Below, piece after piece: positions 45,032-53,610 of a stretch of DNA of 64,000 nucleotides (the first letter of the stretch is position 1; each line of letters starts with the position of its first letter). This DNA is from Flavobacterium psychrophilum (GTDB lineage Bacteria; Bacteroidota; Bacteroidia; Flavobacteriales; Flavobacteriaceae), in assembly GCA_945860385.1 (NCBI GenBank), contig CAMAQD010000001.1, forward strand, positions 127,208 to 191,207, written 5' to 3'. The position numbers were made by a program, and so were the translations under genes. Below the pieces are notes generated by a model. It made no database searches, was not told the DNA's origin, and saw nothing but the letters and a program-made list of their open reading frames with translations.

Positions 45032-46081
45032 TTAGTTTTTTGTGCTTTTTTCAACCTCAAGCAATGTTTCACCAATTAAATTTGTAGTTATAGCATACCC
45101 CTTATACAAACCAACCATTTTTAAATTTTTATCAAGCCAAATAAAAACTGGTGCCGAGTTGTTGTCCAGTGGCGCAAATTCGTGATTACGGTCAAATAAC
45201 ACTATGGCATCAGTAGTATAATCTGGTGATTTAGTTGCCAATCGTACCCTTATATCGGGAAAACTTATTTCTGTTTCTGGGTTCCTGTTTACAAGGATTA
45301 CATTATATTTTTTGGCTAGGTCAGCTTTTAGTATTTCATCAATTTTTTTTATGCAGGGGGGACACCAATTGTATGCCCAGGTCATTACAAGAGTGGGTTT
45401 GTCTTTAAAGTGTCTGTTCTTCTCCATATAATCAGGCAGTGCTTTTTGTGAACCATCTTCTGTATAAACTTTATAATTAGGTAAAACAGCATATTCATTA
45501 GCGTTCTGCTTAATAAGTAAGGAGAGTTGTTTAGACTCATTTTCTGCATTTTGACTCTTATTTTCTATCACAACCTTCTCATTTTCCTTTACAATAGCAT
45601 TGAAAGCGTTTTTTATAGAACGGTAAACTTCTATGTTGTTTGCATTGTTAAAGGGGAATGAATTATAGGAACTACTAGTTTTACCCTTACTTGTTCGGGT
45701 TCCCTTAAAAATTCCTTCATACTTACTTGTACATTCTATGCCCAAAGTATTCTTAAAATAGATTGATTTTTCTACAACTTTGACATAAAGGATATCTTCA
45801 AATCTCATTAATACTTGTACAAAATCATCACCTTCTTTACTTTCTCTTTTTTCGTGAATTTTTAAATATTCATCAGTTATTTCATAATCAAAATAATTAT
45901 TGTCATTAGTGAATGATTTGCCATCATAAGAATATCTACAATTTACTGCAGTTTTTACAAAATTGGCTGCCAGTGTTTCTTTCAAAAATTCTAAGGCTTC
46001 TTTTTTTGAAGTAAATGTTTTTTGAGCATTTAGGGTAATTGTTGTTGCCATTAAAAGGCAAATTGTGAGTAGTTTTTTCAT
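45032..46081 (-). CDS. TlpA/thioredoxin-like exported protein with N-terminal extension
   Basis: A 349-residue protein with signal peptide MKKLLTICLLMATTITLNAQ. Residues 20-190 form an extra domain of unknown kind. The C-terminal part (about 205-345) is a thioredoxin fold: LVMTWAYNWCPPCIKKIDEI (WCPPC active site) followed by APVFIWLDKNLKMVGLYKG (cis-Pro region). It probably acts as a periplasmic disulfide reductase or oxidase. The signal-peptide coding segment is nearly identical to those of the genes at 46129 and 47523. Confidence 0.85.
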   Translation of the reverse strand: MKKLLTICLLMATTITLNAQKTFTSKKEALEFLKETLAANFVKTAVNCRYSYDGKSFTNDNNYFDYEITDEYLKIHEKRESKEGDDFVQVLMRFEDILYVKVVEKSIYFKNTLGIECTSKYEGIFKGTRTSKGKTSSSYNSFPFNNANNIEVYRSIKNAFNAIVKENEKVVIENKSQNAENESKQLSLLIKQNANEYAVLPNYKVYTEDGSQKALPDYMEKNRHFKDKPTLVMTWAYNWCPPCIKKIDEILKADLAKKYNVILVNRNPETEISFPDIRVRLATKSPDYTTDAIVLFDRNHEFAPLDNNSAPVFIWLDKNLKMVGLYKGYAITTNLIGETLLEVEKSTKN

Positions 46082-46128
46082 AGTATTTAATTTTTACGAT
46101 TTAGTATTGTTTACTTTAAGGATATTAA

Positions 46129-47454
46129 CTACTTACAATATATTTTTATTTTCTCTTCGGCATCAGGAAATTTATCTTTTGCTTTATATAAATCCAAGCA
46201 GCCGGCATCCATTTGTTTTAAATTTATTTTGGATAAGCCTCTGTAATAAAGTCCTTCTTGAAGTTTAGGATTGCCTAAACTTGACTCAATAATCAAACTA
46301 TAATCATCAATCGCTTCTTTATAATTTCCTAGGAAATAGTTAGCTTTTCCTCTATAAAAGTAAGCGTCACAATCACATTTTGACCCTATTTTATGCGGAT
46401 TTTTTTTGATAAAGGCATCAAATTCTATAATTGCATTTTTATATTCTTTCTTTTCTAAAAGGTCAACCCCTTTTCGTAATTCTGGGAGAATAAAATTTCC
46501 AAAATCAAAATAATCATCATAATAATCATAATCACCTTCAATTATTTTAGTATTTTTAGTTTCAATTTCTTTTCCTTCAACATCATAAAGTTTCTTTGAT
46601 ATTAATACTCCATTATCGTTAAAAGATTGCCATTCCCCAGTTTCTTTTCCATTAGTATAGTTTCCAATAGAGCTTAAATGGCCACTTTTGGAATAGTATT
46701 TATATGTACCATTTTGAATATCATCTTTATAGTTTCTAACTTGTTGTAAGTTCCCATTTTCGGAATACATTTTCTCTTCTCCATTTAGTTTTCCATCAAT
46801 ATAATTCCTATTAGATTCTAATTTCCCATTTTCGCGATAGAATTTCCATTCGCCACTTCCTTTTCCATTAGTAAAGTTTCCAACAGATTTTAACTGCCCG
46901 TTTTCGTGATAGAATTTCAATTCACCACTTCCTTTTCCATCAGTATAGTTTCCAACAGATTTTAACTGCCCATTATTATAATATTCTTTTCGTTCTTGTG
47001 CAATTTCTTTTCCATTAACATCATACAATTTCTTGCCTATTAATTCTCCATTTTCGTTATAGAACTTCCATTCTCCTGTGCTTATATTATCAATATAATT
47101 TCCAATTTGACTTAATTGGCCATTTTCTTGATAGTTTTTCCATTCACCATTTCCCTTGCCATCAATATAATTTGCAATTTGTTTTAGTTGTCCATTTTCG
47201 TGATAGAATTTCCATTCACCATTTGTTTTTCCATTGATAAATTTCCCAATTTGGCTTAATTTCCCATTTTCGTGATAGTATTTCCATTCGCCTACTTGTT
47301 TTTGATCAGTAAAATTTCCAATTGTTTTTAACTGCCCATTATCGTAATATTCTTTTTGTTCTTGAGCCTTTACAGCAAATGACACCGCCAGTATAAGGCA
47401 AATTGTGAGTAGTTTTTTAAAATTTGTAAATTTTTGGGTTAGTTGTTGTTTCAT
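46129..47454 (-). CDS. MORN/YwqK-repeat protein with C-terminal TPRs
   Basis: A 441-residue exported protein. A signal-like segment (KKLLTICLILAVSFAVKAQE, about 14-33) is followed by ten or more 23-residue repeats of the form GEWKFYHENGQLKQIGNY (MORN variant, toxin-antitoxin system YwqK-family type) up to about residue 290. An acidic linker (EGDYDYYDDYFDFG) leads to TPR-like helices: KKEYKNAIIEFDAFIKKNPH, AYFYRGKANYFLGNYKEAID and GLYYRGLSKINLKQMDAGCL. The repeats are nearly identical at DNA level in places, so slippage between units is likely. The substrate or partner is unknown. Confidence 0.85.
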   Translation of the reverse strand: MKQQLTQKFTNFKKLLTICLILAVSFAVKAQEQKEYYDNGQLKTIGNFTDQKQVGEWKYYHENGKLSQIGKFINGKTNGEWKFYHENGQLKQIANYIDGKGNGEWKNYQENGQLSQIGNYIDNISTGEWKFYNENGELIGKKLYDVNGKEIAQERKEYYNNGQLKSVGNYTDGKGSGELKFYHENGQLKSVGNFTNGKGSGEWKFYRENGKLESNRNYIDGKLNGEEKMYSENGNLQQVRNYKDDIQNGTYKYYSKSGHLSSIGNYTNGKETGEWQSFNDNGVLISKKLYDVEGKEIETKNTKIIEGDYDYYDDYFDFGNFILPELRKGVDLLEKKEYKNAIIEFDAFIKKNPHKIGSKCDCDAYFYRGKANYFLGNYKEAIDDYSLIIESSLGNPKLQEGLYYRGLSKINLKQMDAGCLDLYKAKDKFPDAEEKIKIYCK

Positions 47455-47522
47455 TTTAGTAATATTTTTAAGGTATTATTTTTTGTTCTCCACCTTGCTG
47501 AGTCAAGATTCAATGCTCTGTT

Positions 47523-48602
47523 TTAATTTACCACTTTACCTTCCTTATCAAATTTGAATATTTGTCCACTTCCATCTACAGCTGTAAAAATTCCCGATTT
47601 TAAATTTATTTTATTATATCTGCCTTCAATAATCTCTTCGCCTGCCCTGTTTAGAATTCCTTTATGGGCTAATGGGTCTGAAAAAATTATAAAATCTGGT
47701 GAAAACTTTTTTAAATTTGAATATTTTTTGTCTGTCATCTCTTTTCCTGTTCTATCAATAAAAGTATATTGACCATTTAAAGAATAACCCGCACATTTCA
47801 CAATAGCATAGCCATTTTTAAAATCTTCAACCAATTCATATTTAATTTCAGTTATTAATTTGCCAGTATTATTAATATATCCGTAACGGTTATTAATTTT
47901 AACTATCGCAAACCCTTCTATAAAGTCCTTAATGATATCATAAGAAGCAGGTTCCATCACTTCCTTTCCTGTTTTGTCTAAAAAGGTCCACTTTCCATTT
48001 AATGCAACGATGCCAAATCCATCAGAAAAAATCTGAGCCAAATCATATTTTATATTTCCAATTACTTCTCCTTTTTTGTCTATAAATCCCCATTTGTCAT
48101 TTAGCTGCACAGCTGCATAGCCTTCATTAAACGGATATGCTTTTTGATAGTTAAAGGGAATTACAATTTCACTATTTTTATCAATGAAGCCCCATTTACC
48201 CTTTACAAAAACCGCTGCTGTACTTTCACTAAAAACTAATGCGTCTTCATATATAAAATCAATAATGGTATTGCCAGTCTTATCAATAAATCCATATTTG
48301 TCTTTCTTAAATGCAACTCTGGCAAGACCATCAAAAAATTTTGTGGCATATTTATATTGCAGCTTAATAACTTCATTGCCCAGAAGATCAATAAAGCCCC
48401 AATTATCATTTTTTGCGACAAGAATAAGTCCTTCAGAAACACCATCCCACTCATCATACTTAGTAGGCTCTATAATTGTTTCTCCTTTCGCATTTTTAAA
48501 ACCTATTAAACCTGTATTGTCGTTTTTAAAAGCCTCTACTTTTTGAGCATTTACAATAAATGTAGCTGTTATTAAAAAGCAAATTGTGATTAGTTTTTTC
48601 AT
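47523..48602 (-). CDS. WG-repeat exported protein
   Basis: A 359-residue protein with signal peptide MKKLITICFLITATFIVNAQ. The mature part consists of about ten WG (KWGFID) repeats, for example KNDNWGFIDLLGNEVIKLQY, KGKWGFIDKNSEIVIPFNYQ and NDKWGFIDKKGEVIGNIKY, ending in VDGSGQIFKFDKEGKVVN. WG-repeat proteins form beta-propeller-like arrays and are common in Bacteroidetes; the role is unknown. The signal-peptide segment is shared with 45032 and 46129. Confidence 0.9.
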   Translation of the reverse strand: MKKLITICFLITATFIVNAQKVEAFKNDNTGLIGFKNAKGETIIEPTKYDEWDGVSEGLILVAKNDNWGFIDLLGNEVIKLQYKYATKFFDGLARVAFKKDKYGFIDKTGNTIIDFIYEDALVFSESTAAVFVKGKWGFIDKNSEIVIPFNYQKAYPFNEGYAAVQLNDKWGFIDKKGEVIGNIKYDLAQIFSDGFGIVALNGKWTFLDKTGKEVMEPASYDIIKDFIEGFAIVKINNRYGYINNTGKLITEIKYELVEDFKNGYAIVKCAGYSLNGQYTFIDRTGKEMTDKKYSNLKKFSPDFIIFSDPLAHKGILNRAGEEIIEGRYNKINLKSGIFTAVDGSGQIFKFDKEGKVVN

Positions 48603-48676
48603 AATTATTAATCTAAGGGTTTAATTTATTTATAATTTTTATTTGTTGGTGTTTTTTGAGAATATAATTCTTGAAA

Positions 48677-49099
48677 TCACATACCACTAATAGCTTTTCG
48701 TTCATATACAGATATGGGTTTAACAGAACGATTCTTTTCATATAAAATAATGTCTTGTTCCATTTTTTTTCTACAACCTTCAATTGTTAAGGCAATAAAC
48801 GCTTTAAATCCTGTTGGAGCACAATTAAACACAGAACGCGTTTTAAATTCACAAATGATAACGCAGTCTTTTTCTGATACAAAATCGGAATAAGGATTAT
48901 AGCCAATATGTTCTTCATAAAATTCCTTTTTACGCAACTCGTATGCTGCTTTGTTATTAATTTCTTCACGAACTAATATCCTGTCTGAACAATCCGCTTT
49001 TGCAGACTTGTAATGCCCTATAAAAAGGCAAGGCTTTGTTTCTTGCGCAAAAATGTTAAAGCACAAAAACAAAATCGGAATACAAATTAGTTTATTCAT
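48677..49099 (-). CDS. Exported protein of unknown function
   Basis: A 140-residue protein. The frame opens at 49174, but that extension runs through a gene fragment (49120-49206) in a different frame, so ATG 49099, which gives signal peptide MNKLICIPILFLCFNIFAQ, is the likely start (49111 is also possible). The mature part has KPCLFIGHYKSAKADCSDRI, FVSEKDCVIICEFKTRSVFN and ALTIEGCRKKMEQDIILY, with six Cys, suggesting disulfides. The family is unknown. Confidence 0.65.
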   Translation of the reverse strand: MNKLICIPILFLCFNIFAQETKPCLFIGHYKSAKADCSDRILVREEINNKAAYELRKKEFYEEHIGYNPYSDFVSEKDCVIICEFKTRSVFNCAPTGFKAFIALTIEGCRKKMEQDIILYEKNRSVKPISVYERKAISGM

Positions 49100-49119
49100 A
49101 TTTATTTTCATTTTAAAAG

Positions 49120-49206
49120 TTACTGATCCATTGTTAACCCGCCTAACTCTCCATGGTTGTTTGAGATCAGCCACACTTTGTTTTCTTCCAAAATAACCTA
49201 ATGTGG
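49120..49206 (-). pseudogene. C-terminal fragment of a beta-propeller protein paralogous to 49917-50975
   Basis: On the minus strand the frame reads PH, a TAG, then VILEENKVWLISNNHGELGG and LTMDQ before TAA (49120-49122). This aligns with the C-terminus of the intact protein at 49917-50975, PHQVILDGNNLWLISENDGQ then LVGLKLD. The rest of the gene is absent and the fragment is interrupted by a stop, so it is a relic of a duplicated copy. Confidence 0.8.
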
Positions 49207-49299
49207 CTACTACAGCATACTAAAAGAATTAAATTTTAAGTCAACCTATTTTAAGACGATAGATTTTTATAGGTTTTATATTTAAATCATCCTATTCCA

Positions 49300-49899
49300 T
49301 TAATCCATTTTAAATAAATCCGAATATTTATTTTCGAAAAACATAAGGTTAAAAGACCCCATACTTGTATCTTGAAAAATTCTTACTTCATTATTTTGAT
49401 TGGGTTTGTTATAAAAATAGGTTGATTCTGTCCATTTACTTCCCATCCCGCTATGTTCTTCTGTTTTTTCATCAGTTAATTCGAATCCTGTTGCTTTAAG
49501 TTGTTTCTTGATTTCGTTTAGATCCTTTTCAATATTTATATTTTTTTCATCTGAATACTCATATGGAACCATTAACATTACCACTTTATTTCCTTTAAAT
49601 CCAATTGTATACGGGTTTTCATTTTCAGGGCTTTTAGAGTTAGCTCTAACAAAATTGTACGCTTCAATTCCGCTTTTTTCATCTTTTCCATTATTATATA
49701 ACACCAAGCCATTATTCTTTACTATTTTTTTTGCATTTTCCAAACTTTCTCCTATCAGAGAATAAATTGTTTTCCATGTTCTTGCACCTTCATAGAATGA
49801 GCCTTCGTGGGCCACTACACTATTTTGCCAAAAGGAAACTGTTAAAAAGAGTACAATACTAAATCTACTTGATAATCCTGAGTTTTGTTTTTTCATCAT
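49300..49899 (-). CDS. Exported protein of unknown function
   Basis: A 199-residue protein with a signal sequence (FSIVLFLTVSFWQNSVVAHE). The mature part contains ARTWKTIYSLIGESLENAKK, YTIGFKGNKVVMLMVPYEYS, and WTESTYFYNKPNQNNEVRIF. I do not recognise a family; the alternating hydrophobic strands suggest a small alpha/beta domain. It lies 17 bp before the beta-propeller gene end and is probably in the same run. Confidence 0.6.
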   Translation of the reverse strand: MMKKQNSGLSSRFSIVLFLTVSFWQNSVVAHEGSFYEGARTWKTIYSLIGESLENAKKIVKNNGLVLYNNGKDEKSGIEAYNFVRANSKSPENENPYTIGFKGNKVVMLMVPYEYSDEKNINIEKDLNEIKKQLKATGFELTDEKTEEHSGMGSKWTESTYFYNKPNQNNEVRIFQDTSMGSFNLMFFENKYSDLFKMD

Positions 49900-49916
49900 T
49901 ATTTTGTTTTTAGTTA

Positions 49917-50975
49917 TTAATCTAGTTTCAACCCCACCAACTGGCCATCATTTTCAGAAATCAACCACAAGTTGTTTCCGTCCAAAATAACTTGATGGGG
50001 TCTCCAGGGTGATACATCAATCGTTTTCAGGGTTTTGTAATTTATGTAATCATAAACTACCACCAGGTTTTTATAGCAAAACCAGATGGTATTGTCGTCT
50101 ATTTTTAGAATTTCACGATAGCCATTTATAGCCTTTTCCGGAAGGGTCACCATTTCGTCCACATTGATCTCTTTGCCAATTTCAAGGTTGTCTTTTAAAA
50201 TCATCAATTTAGAGTCGCCCAATAAAAAGGTATACTTATTATTTGAATCCACTTTTAGATTTTCATCATCTCCAAAATACTCTAGTAAAAAGGACTGTGC
50301 AATGCCTTTGTTATCGTGGGTTCGATGTCTATAGTTTTGTACACACTTTATGTCTTCCACAAACAAATTGGATTTTGATTTACAGGTTGTATCAATCATT
50401 TTACCGTTATAGTCTAATTCGAACCAGTTGTCCTCTTCGGCATTGGCAATGATTTTGTCTTTTAAATAATAAGGTTGCCGGTCTACGCCGTGGGCAATGA
50501 ATTTCCCCCAAATCACACTGTTTTTTTTCAAATCATAAGCAATGACAGCTCCGCCAATTCCACCATCAATGGCTGTGCAATACATGACGTTTTCCTTGAA
50601 AATGGGCTTGGTGTTTATGGATTGAATGACAAGGGTTTGAATCGTGTCGCCGGTCTTGGAATTAAGTTGTACGCATTTGTCACCCTCTTCACTGGAATAC
50701 TTGCTTACTATTAGATTGTTTTGATAGGGTATCGGGGATTTATTCGTTTTACTAGCAAGATCGTAAGACCAATTTAAAACTCCTGTTTTCTTGTCGTAAG
50801 CATGAACATAATAATCATTGGCATTGAAATAGACTTGAGAGCTATCGATACTAAAGGAAGAATAGAATTTGTTTAATTGGCTTTCGGAAAAAATAATTTT
50901 CGAGTTGAAAAACTCGGTTTGAGCATAGGTAGCTACACTAAAGACCAATAGAATAAAAGTTGAAAATTTAGTCAT
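49917..50975 (-). CDS. PQQ-like beta-propeller exported protein
   Basis: A 352-residue protein with signal peptide MTKFSTFILLVFSVATYAQ. Repeated strands resemble PQQ/WD-type blades: YYVHAYDKKTGVLNWSYDLA (the classical x-D-x-x-T-G-x-x-x-W pattern), CVQLNSKTGDTIQTLVIQSI, GAVIAYDLKKNSVIWGKFIA and LWLISENDGQLVGLKLD. No enzyme residues are visible; binding or scaffold roles are likely. It is the first gene of the minus-strand secreted run. A C-terminal fragment of a second copy lies at 49120. Confidence 0.85.
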   Translation of the reverse strand: MTKFSTFILLVFSVATYAQTEFFNSKIIFSESQLNKFYSSFSIDSSQVYFNANDYYVHAYDKKTGVLNWSYDLASKTNKSPIPYQNNLIVSKYSSEEGDKCVQLNSKTGDTIQTLVIQSINTKPIFKENVMYCTAIDGGIGGAVIAYDLKKNSVIWGKFIAHGVDRQPYYLKDKIIANAEEDNWFELDYNGKMIDTTCKSKSNLFVEDIKCVQNYRHRTHDNKGIAQSFLLEYFGDDENLKVDSNNKYTFLLGDSKLMILKDNLEIGKEINVDEMVTLPEKAINGYREILKIDDNTIWFCYKNLVVVYDYINYKTLKTIDVSPWRPHQVILDGNNLWLISENDGQLVGLKLD

Positions 50976-51290
50976 ATTTTATTCTTTTTTTTGGATACTT
51001 ATTGGTAAAAATATACAAAAAATGTTAAAAACAAAATAAAAGCGTTTTCGGGTGGGGAGTTGTTATGGGTTGTGGGTATTGGGACGCGGATTATGCGGAT
51101 TGGAGCGGTTTTGGCCACAGACTGCACAGATTTGCACAGATTTTTTTGTTGTGAGGTGTGATTTGCGGGACAAGGATGCTCGGATGTGTATGTACAAACC
51201 GCGTTGAAAACGCTACGATTTGACTGTTACTTTAAGTAGGTACTCGATGCAGACGAGCAGCAGAGGGGGTTGTTGTGCGTTCGTTATTTT
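50976..51290. other. Gene-free gap with several repeat elements
   Basis: Holds a GACGCGGATTATG-type repeat (51079-51110), a 10-bp tandem GCACAGATTT (about 51125-51146), and CTCGTC-repeat copy 6 at 51192-51265. No open frame is convincing. It separates the beta-propeller gene from the esterase gene. Confidence 0.7.
51192..51265 (+). repeat. CTCGTC-hairpin dispersed repeat, copy 6
   Basis: ACAAACCGCGTTGAAAACGC, then TTACTTTAAGTAGGTACTCG and ATGCAGACGAGCAGCAGAGG. One hairpin base differs (CTCGAT). Confidence 0.82.
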
Positions 51291-52178
51291 TCATTCTCCA
51301 TTAGTTTTTATTCCTCTTTCTTCAAGAAATTTCCATATTTCTTCATAAATATAAGTTCGTTCTTCAGCAGAAAAATTACCATGTCCCTTTCCTTCAATTT
51401 TTACTAATTTATTTTTTATTCCAATCTTATTGCAGGTTTCATGAAGTATTTCAGAAGCCTCTATGGGCATAAAAGGGTCATGTGTACCTTGTATAGAAAT
51501 TATTGGAGGACTGTTTTTACTTAAGTAATTAATTGGAGACAGGGATTTTGCTGTTTTTTCAAAGTCATCAGTAGGGTCTAGCCAAGGATGATTTTTAAAT
51601 TCAGGATACAGTACGTTTGCAGATCCATTCCAATTAATAATTGCATTTACTTTATAATTTTTTTTAACAATGAATTTATCCCCACAAACCGAATCATTTT
51701 TTTTTAAAAGTCCTGTCATTAATGCGAGATGTGCACCAGCAGATTCGCCTGCAATAACAATATTATCTGTATCAAAATAATAATTATCAGCATTTTCATA
51801 AATCCATTCAAGAGCTTTTCTTGCATCGATTACTGAAGCTGGTGCTTTAGCAACATCGGCTAGTCGATAATTAATATTTACTATTGCCCATTTTCTTGCA
51901 GCATAAGGCATTACATCAATAGTGGAAGCTGCTTTATCGCCAACTATCCAACCCCCTCCGTGGATAAATAATAAAACTGGTCTTTTTTTGCCTTCATATT
52001 TGTACCAAGGGTCTTCTCCGAGATATAGGCGAGGTGCAATAACATCCAATTTTATCTCTAGTCCATCAACAACGTGATAGGTTATATCAGGCATTATAGT
52101 AGCACTTAAATTAAGGTTAACGATTGGGTCAATTTTGGACTTTTTTTCGTAACCAGGACACGAGGAGCGTAAATTCAT
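51291..52178 (-). CDS. Alpha/beta hydrolase (HSL/esterase type)
   Basis: A 295-residue hydrolase with the hormone-sensitive-lipase layout: oxyanion motif HGGGWIVGD, nucleophile elbow GESAGAH (Ser about 133), Asp in QGTHDPFMP and His in KGHGNFS. No signal peptide is visible. The first 28 residues look non-homologous; ATG at about residue 29 (MPDITYHVVDG) is an alternative start. It probably hydrolyses small esters. It is flanked by repeats on both sides. Confidence 0.88.
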   Translation of the reverse strand: MNLRSSCPGYEKKSKIDPIVNLNLSATIMPDITYHVVDGLEIKLDVIAPRLYLGEDPWYKYEGKKRPVLLFIHGGGWIVGDKAASTIDVMPYAARKWAIVNINYRLADVAKAPASVIDARKALEWIYENADNYYFDTDNIVIAGESAGAHLALMTGLLKKNDSVCGDKFIVKKNYKVNAIINWNGSANVLYPEFKNHPWLDPTDDFEKTAKSLSPINYLSKNSPPIISIQGTHDPFMPIEASEILHETCNKIGIKNKLVKIEGKGHGNFSAEERTYIYEEIWKFLEERGIKTNGE

Positions 52179-52258
52179 TACTGTGATGAGAATAAAATTA
52201 TTTTAAACAAAGATTTTCATTTTCCTATTAATTGTTCTTTCTGTCGTGATTTTCTGTA

Positions 52259-52292
52259 CTGACGCACAACGTCAGACTGTGAAAAAACAGTC
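52259..52292. repeat. Two adjoining hairpins
   Basis: CTGACG-CACAA-CGTCAG (52259-52275) is followed, sharing one G, by GACTGT-GAAAAA-ACAGTC (52275-52292). Confidence 0.6.
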
Positions 52293-52356
52293 ACAATCCT
52301 ACCCACAAATATACAAAAACACTTGTAAGAAAAATAAAGTTTTTGTAAATTTAGTA

Positions 52357-52467
52357 ATGGAACACCTTCAAGGAATTTCCCGCAATCAGCTGCAAGTAGT
52401 CCCCTTAGAAGAAGACATTTTAGCTATTTCAATAAGCAACAAACAAAGCGGGAAAATGAGTTGCTAA
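52357..52467 (+). pseudogene. Possible N-terminal fragment of an IS1182-like transposase
   Basis: The phrase MEHLQGISRNQLQVVPLEED resembles the start of IS1182-family transposases in Bacteroidetes (QGxxRNQ...LEE). After about 20 residues the similarity stops and the frame ends at 52467. No terminal inverted repeats were identified. Identification rests on memory of that family and is weak. Confidence 0.35.
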
Positions 52468-52767
52468 AGTCGTATTAGCCTATAGTTGTGGGTATGAAGT
52501 CGGGAGAGTTCGCACAGCCCCCCCCTACTTTTATGGAACACTTCGAAGAGCGGGGAATCCACCTAGACCGAATAGTATTTAGGAAGGCGGGGAATTGAGA
52601 AAGAAACTATACGAAAGGATTCGTGCGGGAGCGCAGGGTTTACCCCAATTATTTACTGGCAAAACTACTGAATTATACTGCTTTTGTTTTGCTGTTTAGT
52701 AGCTTTATTGTTGCTTATGACAAGAAGCTACCATTAGTAATCCATTATTATTAGTTGCTATATAGTT

Positions 52768-52834
52768 ATTATATACTTGTTATGTACTTATTATAAACTT
52801 ATCATAAATATTCATTATCTATTCACTATCTTTG
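52768..52834 (+). promoter_or_regulatory. 11-bp tandem repeats and -7 box upstream of 52858
   Basis: Three consecutive 11-bp units TTATATACTTG, TTATGTACTTA, TTATAAACTTA (52768-52800), one per helical turn, then looser A/T-rich units, and TATCTTTG (52827-52834), a match to the Bacteroidetes -7 box TAnnTTTG, 23 bp before the start codon. No TTTG was found at 19 bp upstream. Confidence 0.6.
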
Positions 52835-52857
52835 GAGTATAACTAATTGAGATAACG

Positions 52858-53610
52858 ATGGCAAAGGTTAAGGGTATTATACAATTGAATGGAACTATTG
52901 GGGATATTAATTTTTATACTCGCAAGGGAGTTCCTTTGGCTCGGAAAGCTGGAGGAGGTTTTACCGGTGAGGCGATACGGACTAAAGAAAGTATGGTGCG
53001 TGTGCGGGAGAATGGTTCTGAGTTTAAGGGATGCATGCAGAATGTGCAGTTTTTTAAGATGGGGTTGCAGTCTTTTTTGAGTACTTTTAAAGATGGGACT
53101 TTGCACCAACGTTTGGTACAATTGTTCACACAGCTTAAAGATTTGGATTTGATTGCGGCTCGTGGCTCTCGAACGGTTTTTGGCGGATTGCAAACCACGG
53201 CTGGGCAACAATTACTAAAAAATTATTTGTTGACTTCTGGCGCTAGCTTGGAAAGCGTGTTGAAACAAAAATCTCTTTTTGACTGGGATAGTGGTTTTAC
53301 TCTTTCTGATTTTGAGGGTAAACGGGTTCCTTTTCCTGCTGGTGCTACTCATCTTGCTTTGCGGATTGGGTATTTGACGCTTGATTTTGAAAATACTATT
53401 TTTTCTTTTGGCTCCTCCGAAACGGTTTATCTTAGTCCGACCGATGCTGGTACTATCGCTATCCCCGCTCCTGCTCTTGCAGCTACAGAGGGTTTGCGTG
53501 TTGGTGTTGTTTTTGCACGGTTTGTTCAGGAAATGAATGGGGAGTTTTATCCGTTGAAAAAGGAGAACAATGTGGTACTGGAGGTTGTAAGTTGTGCCAC
53601 CACAATCTAG
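52858..53610 (+). CDS. Conserved flavobacterial protein of unknown function
   Basis: A 250-residue soluble protein beginning MAKVKGIIQLNGTIGDINFY with GVPLARKAGGGFTGEAIRTK and RENGSEFKGCMQN. This start is familiar to me as a family found as many unlinked paralogues in Flavobacterium, but I cannot name its function. The C-terminal half has short beta-rich segments. Base composition differs from neighbours (more GGG, CGG, GCT codons), which suggests a different history. It has its own promoter box and an upstream repeat array. Confidence 0.7.
   Translation: MAKVKGIIQLNGTIGDINFYTRKGVPLARKAGGGFTGEAIRTKESMVRVRENGSEFKGCMQNVQFFKMGLQSFLSTFKDGTLHQRLVQLFTQLKDLDLIAARGSRTVFGGLQTTAGQQLLKNYLLTSGASLESVLKQKSLFDWDSGFTLSDFEGKRVPFPAGATHLALRIGYLTLDFENTIFSFGSSETVYLSPTDAGTIAIPAPALAATEGLRVGVVFARFVQEMNGEFYPLKKENNVVLEVVSCATTI

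Larger units (their letters stand above)
52179..52857. other. Gene-poor gap with repeats and gene remnants
   Basis: No intact gene. It holds two adjacent hairpins (52259-52292), a possible transposase N-terminus (52357-52467), a phrase GGATTCGTGCGGGAGCGCAG near 52617 that recurs near 36250, and an A/T-rich segment with 11-bp repeats (52768-52800) that leads to the next gene. Confidence 0.7.

Noticed and set aside
52179..52467. Complete insertion sequence
   Set aside because: Only a short transposase-like phrase is present. No terminal inverted repeats, target-site duplication or long transposase frame were found.
52843..53211. 122-codon minus-strand frame opposite the 52858 gene
   Set aside because: The composition is odd (His/Ser/Arg-rich), it has no features, and the plus-strand gene has a promoter box and a family-like start.
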